From NCBI GenBank assembly GCA_019412865.1, contig DXOJ01000114.1, positions 1 through 6,581 on the forward strand: a stretch of DNA of 6,581 bases, in the 5' to 3' direction. Every line of letters starts with the position of its first letter. Within the stretch, counting starts at the first letter, position 1. The position numbers and the translations under genes are program-made. Of the stretch, positions 1 to 4,983 are shown in pieces. This DNA is from Bacteroides sp. (GTDB lineage Bacteria > Bacteroidota > Bacteroidia > Bacteroidales > Bacteroidaceae). The notes beneath the pieces are model-generated. The model did not search any database. It was not told the origin of the DNA and saw only the letters and a list, made by a program, of their open reading frames with translations.

Positions 1-15
1 GTGTATAAGAGACAG
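1..15 (+). other. Tn5/Nextera mosaic-end adapter remnant (non-genomic)
   Basis: The bases GTGTATAAGAGACAG are identical to the last 15 bases of the 19-base Tn5 mosaic end (AGATGTGTATAAGAGACAG) used in transposase-based sequencing libraries. They lie exactly at the contig edge, in the orientation expected for an untrimmed read start. Native sequence therefore most likely begins at base 16. Whatever natural sequence sat upstream of tilS, including the -33 part of its promoter, is missing from this window. Confidence 0.93.
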
Positions 16-26
16 TGATAAACTCG

Positions 27-34
27 TATCTTTG
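27..34 (+). promoter_or_regulatory. tilS promoter -7 box (Bacteroidota type)
   Basis: TATCTTTG matches the Bacteroides -7 consensus TAnnTTTG exactly. It ends 5 bases before the tilS ATG at 40, so transcription is expected to start about at the start codon, giving a leaderless or nearly leaderless mRNA. The -33 element would fall at about positions 3-8, which is adapter sequence, so it cannot be assessed. The same nonamer TATCTTTGC recurs in front of both genes at the divergent region near 2160-2230. Confidence 0.6.
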
Positions 35-39
35 CAGGT

Positions 40-1320
40 ATGATACAACAACGCGTTACAAAATATATAGAAAAGGAACATTTATTCTCACCGGATGATA
101 AAATCCTGGTCGCATTGAGTGGTGGTGCCGACTCGGTGGCATTACTATATATTCTGCATACAGCAGGCTATCATTGTGAAGCCGCACATTGTAATTTCCA
201 CCTGCGAGGCAAAGAGTCAGACCGGGACGAGTTATTTGTCCGCCAACTTTGCGAAAGAATGGAAATCCATTTACATACCATTGATTTCAACACGACCCAA
301 TATGCAACGGAAAAACATATTTCGATTGAAATGGCCGCACGGGAACTCCGCTACCAATGGTTCGAGAAAATTAGAAAAGAATGTCAGGCAGATGTTGTCG
401 CTGTGGCCCATCACCAGGATGATAGCATAGAAACTATACTACTTAACCTGATTCGGGGAACAGGAATTACCGGTCTGTTAGGAATCCGACCCCGTAATGG
501 AACCATCGTACGCCCTCTGCTTTGTATCAACCGGGAAGAGATAATTCGTTACCTGCAAAACATCGGACAAGATTATGTGACAGACAGCACCAATCTGGAA
601 GACGAATATACCCGTAATAAAATCCGACTCAACCTCCTTCCCCTCATGCAGGAAATTAATCCGTCAGTCAAAAACACTCTGATAGATACGAGTAATTATC
701 TGAATGATGTAGCCACTATATATAATAAATGTATAGAGGAAACTAAAAAGAAAATCATTACAGCAGAAGGTATCCGAATCAGTGATTTAGTAAAGGAACC
801 GGCACCCGAAGCCATCTTATTCGAAGTCCTGCATCCTCTAGGATTCAATTCCGCACAAATCAAAGATATCACCCATTCGCTTCATAGCCAACCGGGCAAG
901 CAATTCTGTAGCAAAGAATGGAGAGTGATAAAAGACAGAGAATTCCTATTAATAGAAACAGCTGAATCTGAAAATGAGACTCTTCCTCCTTTTCAAATTA
1001 TCAAAGAAGAAAAAGAATACACCCCGGATTTTCTCATTCCACGTGAAAAGGAAATTGCCTGTTTTGATGCCGACAAACTGAATGGAGAAATTCATTACCG
1101 GAAATGGCAGCCGGGAGACACTTTTATTCCTTTTGGAATGAAAGGAAAGAAAAAAATAAGCGATTATCTGACCGACCGCAAATTTTCTATCAGCCAAAAA
1201 GAACGCCAATGGGTACTCTGCTGTGGAGAACACATCGCATGGCTGATAGGCGAACGAACAGACAACCGCTTTCGTATTGATGAAACGACTAAGCGCGTCG
1301 TGATTTACAAAATAGTCTGA
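40..1320 (+). CDS. tilS: tRNA(Ile)-lysidine synthetase TilS
   Basis: TilS is a cytosolic ATP-dependent enzyme that attaches lysine to C34 of the CAU-anticodon tRNA-Ile, changing both its codon reading (AUA) and its charging identity; it is normally essential. The 426-aa protein has the complete N-type ATP-pyrophosphatase core. The PP-loop SGGADS is at residues 27-32, the family motif AHHQDD at 123-128, and the DSTN...RNKIR signature at about 182-196. A linker follows, and then the TilS C-terminal domain (about 355-426) with the PGD...[13 protein letters not shown] block. Length is normal for the long, E. coli-like form. The ATG at 40 is chosen because the MIQ-x-V-x-x-YIE start looks typical and the P-loop lies at the usual distance. 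No Shine-Dalgarno is present. The 3' end overlaps the convergent EFR1-like gene by 16 bases. No key residue is missing. Confidence 0.96.
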   Translation: MIQQRVTKYIEKEHLFSPDDKILVALSGGADSVALLYILHTAGYHCEAAHCNFHLRGKESDRDELFVRQLCERMEIHLHTIDFNTTQYATEKHISIEMAARELRYQWFEKIRKECQADVVAVAHHQDDSIETILLNLIRGTGITGLLGIRPRNGTIVRPLLCINREEIIRYLQNIGQDYVTDSTNLEDEYTRNKIRLNLLPLMQEINPSVKNTLIDTSNYLNDVATIYNKCIEETKKKIITAEGIRISDLVKEPAPEAILFEVLHPLGFNSAQIKDITHSLHSQPGKQFCSKEWRVIKDREFLLIETAESENETLPPFQIIKEEKEYTPDFLIPREKEIACFDADKLNGEIHYRKWQPGDTFIPFGMKGKKKISDYLTDRKFSISQKERQWVLCCGEHIAWLIGERTDNRFRIDETTKRVVIYKIV

Positions 1321-2141
1321 GGCAACTTCTGTTTCTTGAAGCAATCTGATAACAAAGCTGCAAAAGGAGTTTCATACACCCTTGCTTTCCTAACGCAAGC
1401 TTTTACACAAGCGCAACATTTGATACATTTAGCCTCATCCGTATGTAGCTCGTCCCCTTTCGTTATAGCCCCTGCCGGACAACGGACCACACATAACCCG
1501 CAATGGGTACACAAATCCTCATCTTCCACCCAAGGAACGCGGGGAAGCGGTGTACCACTTTTACGTAACTTGATGACTTTCCTCAAAAAACGGAACAAAG
1601 GAAAGAATGGTTGACTCGGACGTTTGATAGCACGTACATCCACCGGATAAAGGGTATCCATACTATCAGCTGTCTGTATTTTTTCCATGATTTTCTTCCC
1701 AAACTCCGCAGCAAAGGCTAAATCCGATTCATCAGGACGTCCCACTGCAATCGGGTATTTGTCGGTACTATATGAATGTTCTCCAATAAAAGTTGCCCCG
1801 GCAATTACTTTAAATCCATGAGGAATAGCAAAAGCATCCAGTTCCATTAAAGCTTTTTCATAAGCGCGATTTCCGTAAACCACTACCAAAACGGTAGGAG
1901 TATCCACTCCACGGATATACTGCAAACGTTCCATTGCCAAAGGAGCGACATGTCCTCCATACACAGGCACTACAATAATAGCCAAAGAAGATGTAGGAAT
2001 CACAATTTCATCCGCAATCTGCTGCGTTACATTAATAGGAAAAATATTTTTTATGCCCGTCCCGTGAACAATCGCCTCCGCAACTTGTTTAGATGTGTGT
2101 GTAGGCGAAAAATAAATTAAATGAGCTTCATTTACTGTCAT
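1305..2141 (-). CDS. EFR1-type flavodoxin-like/bis-[4Fe-4S] ferredoxin protein
   Basis: This is a predicted soluble electron-transfer protein of 278 aa. The N-terminal half is flavodoxin-like: a strand followed by an FMN-phosphate-loop-like turn ([11 protein letters not shown], residues 9-19), then [10 protein letters not shown] (58-67), [11 protein letters not shown] (88-98) and GEHSYS (120-125), blocks I associate with the EFR1 family. The C-terminal part carries two [4Fe-4S] motifs: C211-x2-C214-x2-C217-x3-C221-P, and C239-x2-C242-x2-C245-x3-C249, where the usual Pro is Val. An additional C243 sits inside the second motif. The reading frame stays open upstream to 2336, but I choose the ATG at 2141: the flavodoxin fold begins right after it, and the gene's own -7 box lies 20 bases upstream, inside that extension. 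The redox partner is unknown and the neighbours give no clue. The gene is convergent with tilS and divergent from rho. It could equally be labelled a 4Fe-4S binding protein. Confidence 0.88.
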   Translation of the reverse strand: MTVNEAHLIYFSPTHTSKQVAEAIVHGTGIKNIFPINVTQQIADEIVIPTSSLAIIVVPVYGGHVAPLAMERLQYIRGVDTPTVLVVVYGNRAYEKALMELDAFAIPHGFKVIAGATFIGEHSYSTDKYPIAVGRPDESDLAFAAEFGKKIMEKIQTADSMDTLYPVDVRAIKRPSQPFFPLFRFLRKVIKLRKSGTPLPRVPWVEDEDLCTHCGLCVVRCPAGAITKGDELHTDEAKCIKCCACVKACVRKARVYETPFAALLSDCFKKQKLPQTIL

Positions 2142-2160
2142 ACTATTTTCTTTTATGTAG

Positions 2161-2168
2161 CAAAGATA
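2161..2168 (-). promoter_or_regulatory. -7 box of the EFR1-like gene
   Basis: Read on the minus strand this is TATCTTTG followed by C, an exact TAnnTTTG match ending 19 bases before the ATG at 2141. That predicts a short 5' UTR of roughly 12-15 bases, AT-rich and without Shine-Dalgarno. No convincing TTTG -33 element lies 19-21 bases further upstream, so the promoter may be weak or regulated. Its position also supports the 2141 start over any upstream start in the same frame. Confidence 0.55.
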
Positions 2169-2194
2169 CACTTTTACGTGGAAAAAAATGTTTG

Positions 2195-2229
2195 ATTGTT
2201 CATGAAACCAAAAAAAATTATTATCTTTG
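2195..2229 (+). promoter_or_regulatory. rho promoter (-33/-7, Bacteroidota type)
   Basis: TATCTTTG at 2222-2229 is an exact TAnnTTTG -7 box. The best -33 candidate is ATTG at 2195-2198 with a 23-base spacer, slightly longer than the usual 19-21; TTTG at 2191-2194 would need 27. The predicted transcript starts near 2235 and leaves a leader of about 140 bases before the rho ATG. The -33 area overlaps the region where the divergent promoter would need its own -33. Confidence 0.55.
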
Positions 2230-2234
2230 CCCCG

Positions 2235-2377
2235 TTGAAACATTCTACGATTCAACATATACATCCCTAATTCAGAATAAAAAACAAAACGTATGCTCGC
2301 ATATCTGTAGCCATGAGCTGTAGTAATGCTGTCCATAATTCAGCAAAAAAAGAAATATTAATAACTTACCATACTAT
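2235..2377 (+). promoter_or_regulatory. rho 5' leader
   Basis: About 140 bases separate the predicted transcription start from the rho ATG, much longer than the leaders of the other genes here. Visible elements are a 6-bp inverted repeat GTTGAA/TTCAAC near the 5' end, a tight TATGC-TC-GCATA palindrome (2292-2303), CTGTAG twice (2305-2310 and 2318-2323), and a possible short ORF that overlaps the rho start. None amounts to a known riboswitch. In E. coli, rho autoregulates through termination in its leader; a similar role here is inference. Confidence 0.4.
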
Positions 2378-2399
2378 ATGTATAACATTATCCAATTAA
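2313..2399 (+). CDS. Possible rho leader peptide (uORF, 28 codons)
   Basis: An ATG at 2313 opens 28 codons (beginning [10 protein letters not shown]) and stops with TAA at 2397-2399, so it overlaps the first seven codons of rho in a different frame. It is reported because its stop lies just beyond the rho ATG, a geometry that could couple or interfere with rho translation. The sequence resembles no peptide I know, including the E. coli rho leader peptide. There is no Shine-Dalgarno, so nothing shows that it is translated. Chance occurrence is quite possible. Confidence 0.2.
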   Translation: MSCSNAVHNSAKKEILITYHTICITLSN

Positions 2400-4699
2400 A
2401 CGACAAAAATCTGTCGGAACTTCAAGTTATTGCCAAAGAGTTAGGCATAAAAAAAGCAGACTCATACAAAAAAGAAGACCTTGTTTATAAAATACTCGAT
2501 GAACAGGCCATTGTAGGAGCTACAAAGAAAGTTGCCGCAGATAAGCTAAAAGAAGAACGCAAAAATGAAGAACAAAAGAAAAAGCGTTCACGGGTAGCTC
2601 CTACCAAAAAAGAAGACAAAGTGGTTTCCGCAACAAAGAGTGAAGAGGCTAACAAGACAAAAGAGACCGCTCCTGTAAAAGCTGCACCACAACCTTCCAA
2701 GAAAGAAGAAAGTACAAACAAAGAAAAAGAAACTGTTGTTGTAGAAGCTAAAGCAGAAAACACTGCTACTCCCAAGCGTAAAGTAGGCCGTCCCCGTAAG
2801 AGCTCTGACGCAGAAGAGAAAAAAGAAGTAGAAAATGCAAAACCGGCAGCACCCAAAGTAGTGGAACCTAAACCTGTTGTTGCAGAGAAAGCTACTGGTG
2901 CTCCGGAAAAGCCAGCTCCGGTACAACAGCAAACAGCTGAGAAGAAAGCAAAAAACAAACCAGCTGCAGAAGCAAATAAGCCTGTTGCAGAAACAAATAA
3001 ACCGGCTACTGAACCTAACAAACCTGTTGTAGAGAAAAAGGTAATAGATAAACCACAAAAGAAAGCTGCACCCGTTATCGACGAGGAAAGCAATATCTTA
3101 TCCAGCGTTGACGACGATGATTTTATTCCAATCGAAGATCTGCCTTCTGAAAAAATAGAGCTTCCTACCGAATTATTCGGAAAATTCGAAGCTACTAAAA
3201 CAGAATCAGCACAGACAGCACCGGAACAGCCATCTCATCCTCAACAGCAACAACAATCTCAACAGCAGCAATCCCAGCAGCAACGTCCGCGTATTGTTCG
3301 CTCACGCGACAATAACAACGGCAACAACAATGGCAATAACGGCAATAACGCCAATAATAACAATAGCAACAATAATAATTTCCAGCGTAACAACAATAAC
3401 CAGAATCAGGTTCAGAACCCAAATCAAAATCAAAATCAGAACCCGAATCAGAACCAGAACCAAAACCAACAACGCTTACCGATGCCACGTGCCGCTCAGC
3501 AGAACAATGCGGGTGAGAACCTTCCGGTACAACAGCAGCAGGAACGCAAGGTTATTGAGCGCGAAAAGCCTTATGAATTCGACGATATTCTCAACGGAGT
3601 AGGTGTTTTGGAAATTATGCAGGACGGATACGGATTCCTCCGTTCTTCCGACTATAACTACCTCTCTTCTCCGGACGATATTTATGTATCACAGTCTCAA
3701 ATCAAACTATTTGGTCTGAAAACCGGTGATGTAGTAGAAGGAGTTATCCGTCCACCCAAAGAAGGAGAAAAATATTTCCCATTGGTAAAGGTTTCGAAGA
3801 TCAACGGACGTGACGCAGCTTTCGTTCGCGACCGTGTTCCTTTCGAACATCTGACACCTCTCTTCCCGGATGAAAAGTTCAAACTTTGCAAAGGCGGTTA
3901 TTCAGACTCTATGTCTGCCCGTGTCGTCGATCTTTTCGCTCCTATCGGTAAAGGCCAACGTGCATTGATTGTTGCCCAACCAAAGACAGGTAAGACCATC
4001 TTGATGAAAGATATCGCCAACGCTATCGCAGCCAACCACCCGGAAGTTTACATGATTATGTTGCTGATTGACGAACGCCCGGAAGAAGTAACAGACATGG
4101 CACGCAGCGTTAATGCAGAAGTAATCGCTTCTACTTTTGACGAACCGGCAGAACGCCACGTAAAAATTGCAGGTATCGTATTGGAAAAGGCAAAACGTCT
4201 GGTAGAATGTGGTCACGACGTAGTTATCTTCCTTGATTCTATCACTCGTCTGGCTCGTGCATACAATACAGTATCTCCTGCATCCGGTAAAGTTCTTTCC
4301 GGTGGTGTGGATGCAAATGCACTTCATAAACCTAAACGCTTCTTCGGTGCTGCCCGTAATATTGAAAACGGTGGTTCACTGACTATTATTGCTACCGCAT
4401 TGATCGATACCGGTTCTAAAATGGACGAAGTTATCTTCGAAGAATTCAAGGGTACAGGTAACATGGAGTTGCAGCTCGACCGCAACCTATCAAACAAACG
4501 CATCTTCCCGGCAGTCAACATTACTGCATCCAGCACTCGTCGCGACGACCTGTTGCTTGATAAAACAACTCTTGACCGCATGTGGATATTACGCAAATAT
4601 CTTGCCGACATGAATCCGATCGAAGCAATGGACTTCGTTAAAGACCGTCTGGAAAAAACCAGAGACAACGACGAATTCCTGATGAGCATGAACAGCTAA
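2378..4699 (+). CDS. rho: Transcription termination factor Rho with long disordered N-terminal extension
   Basis: Rho is the hexameric RNA-dependent ATPase/translocase that ends transcription of untranslated RNA. Domains run in this order: Rho_N helical domain (about 1-47); Lys/Glu/Ala/Pro-rich low complexity (about 50-233); an acidic patch with DDDD at 245-248; a Q/N-rich tract (289-365); the cold-shock-like RNA-binding domain with GYGFLR at 417-422; and the ATPase. The core is complete: Walker A PKTGKT (535-540, Lys539), DERPEEV from 565, Walker B ending at Asp620 in [13 protein letters not shown], then the GGVDANAL and GTGNMELQL blocks. At 773 aa it is far longer than E. coli Rho (419). 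The excess lies almost wholly between Rho_N and the RNA-binding domain. Residues matching the E. coli bicyclomycin pocket (Lys, Asp-Glu-Arg, Asp-Ser...Arg) are kept. A comparable disordered region in B. thetaiotaomicron Rho is reported to drive phase separation; the same role here is inferred. The ATG at 2378 places Rho_N directly at the N-terminus. Confidence 0.98.
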   Translation: MYNIIQLNDKNLSELQVIAKELGIKKADSYKKEDLVYKILDEQAIVGATKKVAADKLKEERKNEEQKKKRSRVAPTKKEDKVVSATKSEEANKTKETAPVKAAPQPSKKEESTNKEKETVVVEAKAENTATPKRKVGRPRKSSDAEEKKEVENAKPAAPKVVEPKPVVAEKATGAPEKPAPVQQQTAEKKAKNKPAAEANKPVAETNKPATEPNKPVVEKKVIDKPQKKAAPVIDEESNILSSVDDDDFIPIEDLPSEKIELPTELFGKFEATKTESAQTAPEQPSHPQQQQQSQQQQSQQQRPRIVRSRDNNNGNNNGNNGNNANNNNSNNNNFQRNNNNQNQVQNPNQNQNQNPNQNQNQNQQRLPMPRAAQQNNAGENLPVQQQQERKVIEREKPYEFDDILNGVGVLEIMQDGYGFLRSSDYNYLSSPDDIYVSQSQIKLFGLKTGDVVEGVIRPPKEGEKYFPLVKVSKINGRDAAFVRDRVPFEHLTPLFPDEKFKLCKGGYSDSMSARVVDLFAPIGKGQRALIVAQPKTGKTILMKDIANAIAANHPEVYMIMLLIDERPEEVTDMARSVNAEVIASTFDEPAERHVKIAGIVLEKAKRLVECGHDVVIFLDSITRLARAYNTVSPASGKVLSGGVDANALHKPKRFFGAARNIENGGSLTIIATALIDTGSKMDEVIFEEFKGTGNMELQLDRNLSNKRIFPAVNITASSTRRDDLLLDKTTLDRMWILRKYLADMNPIEAMDFVKDRLEKTRDNDEFLMSMNS
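2951..3034 (+). repeat. Four 21-bp tandem repeats in rho (heptapeptide xNKPxxE)
   Basis: Residues 192-219 of Rho are four consecutive heptapeptides: [21 protein letters not shown] and PNKPVVE. At DNA level they are four 21-base units (starting at 2951, 2972, 2993 and 3014), still similar but diverged at codon third positions, which suggests internal duplication followed by selection on the NKP core. The repeat sits within the charged part of the disordered extension. Confidence 0.85.
3242..3472 (+). repeat. Low-complexity CAR/AAY tract encoding the Q/N-rich region of Rho
   Basis: Three sub-tracts follow one another in frame. A CAA/CAG-rich poly-Gln stretch covers residues 289-300 or so. An Asn/Gly stretch of AAC/AAT/GGC codons covers about 312-340. 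A hexanucleotide (AAY-CAR) repeat encodes alternating Asn-Gln with occasional Pro at about 341-365. Mixed use of synonymous codons breaks the pure repeats. Such tracts are prone to length change between strains. Confidence 0.9.
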
Positions 4700-4719
4700 T
4701 CAACAGCAAACTTATAAAT

Positions 4720-4776
4720 AAACGGTGAACAAACTGCGCCATAACAAGTGCAGTTTATTCACCGTTTTCTTTTTCT
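4720..4776 (+). terminator. Intrinsic terminator of rho
   Basis: An 18-base left arm (4720-4737) and an 18-base right arm (4750-4767) pair with a single C-A mismatch across a 12-base loop. The right arm runs into a T-rich tail (TTTTCTTTTTCT, 4765-4776). The hairpin starts 21 bases after the rho stop codon, as expected for a factor-independent terminator, and insulates the downstream sulfatase from rho transcription. Confidence 0.9.
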
Positions 4777-4864
4777 GTAACCCATTTTATGACTTATCAC
4801 CTGCCGTTTATCACTTATCATTCAACTCCCATCACCGATAGTTACCCCTAACCGCTTGCCACAC

Positions 4865-4904
4865 CTTTCATTTTTGTACAAAATACTTTCATTTGCGTCC
4901 AAAA
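4865..4904 (+). promoter_or_regulatory. Candidate operator: paired direct repeats, 21-bp period
   Basis: CTTTCATTTTTGTACAAAA (4865-4883) and CTTTCATTTGCGTCCAAAA (4886-4904) agree at 16 of 19 positions and are offset by exactly 21 bp, two helical turns. The first copy contains a perfect 12-bp palindrome (TTTTGTACAAAA, 4872-4883); the second keeps only the TTTG and CAAA arms. They lie about 14 bases upstream of the expected -33 position of the sulfatase promoter. That fits an activator bound to one DNA face, for example an AraC-type domain of a hybrid two-component regulator. The regulator is not in this window. Confidence 0.55.
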
Positions 4905-4940
4905 CTACTACCTCGCCCTTTTTTACGTTTCCTTTTTTCC

Positions 4941-4948
4941 TACTTTTG
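4941..4948 (+). promoter_or_regulatory. Sulfatase promoter -7 box
   Basis: TACTTTTG fits TAnnTTTG exactly and lies 35 bases before the sulfatase ATG, predicting a leader of roughly 30 bases. At the -33 spacing only a T-rich stretch (CTTT at 4918-4921, 19-base spacer) is present, so the core promoter looks weak and probably depends on an activator. Confidence 0.5.
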
Positions 4949-4983
4949 CTTCCAAATCAAATATTACTTAATTCTAACCAGTA

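Larger units (their letters stand above)
4777..4983 (+). promoter_or_regulatory. Upstream regulatory region of the sulfatase gene
   Basis: This non-coding stretch is pyrimidine-rich on the plus strand. Its first part has short repeats of TTATCA (starting at 4794, 4808 and 4815). The middle carries the 21-bp-spaced direct repeats, and the end carries the -7 box and a leader of about 30 bases. The open frame 4893-5138 that crosses it is judged spurious. No RNA gene is recognisable. Confidence 0.5.

Noticed and set aside
1336..1614. 92-aa plus-strand frame antisense to the EFR1-like gene
   Set aside because: It lies wholly opposite the conserved [4Fe-4S] coding region; composition and lack of a start context indicate a shadow frame.
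2142..2336. 65-codon N-terminal extension of the EFR1-like reading frame
   Set aside because: It has no family resemblance, would place the gene's own -7 box inside the coding sequence, and the flavodoxin fold starts cleanly at the ATG at 2141.
2235..2377. Riboswitch in the rho leader
   Set aside because: Only short hairpins are seen, with no known aptamer pattern and no terminator-like stem with a T-run before the start codon.
2485..3093. Long open frames on the minus strand across the rho low-complexity region (202 and 156 aa)
   Set aside because: They are antisense to the Lys/Glu/Ala-rich codons of rho, so they are rich in Ser/Phe/Ala or Cys/Phe by composition. No start signal or family resemblance is visible.
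3242..3472. CRISPR-like or satellite repeat array
   Set aside because: The repeats are short, in frame and spacer-free, and encode Gln/Asn codons of rho. They are protein low complexity, not a CRISPR.
3294..3602. Plus-strand 102-aa Thr/Ile-rich frame and the antisense Tyr/Cys-rich frame at 3195-3488
   Set aside because: Both are alternate-frame readings of the AAC/CAA repeats in rho.
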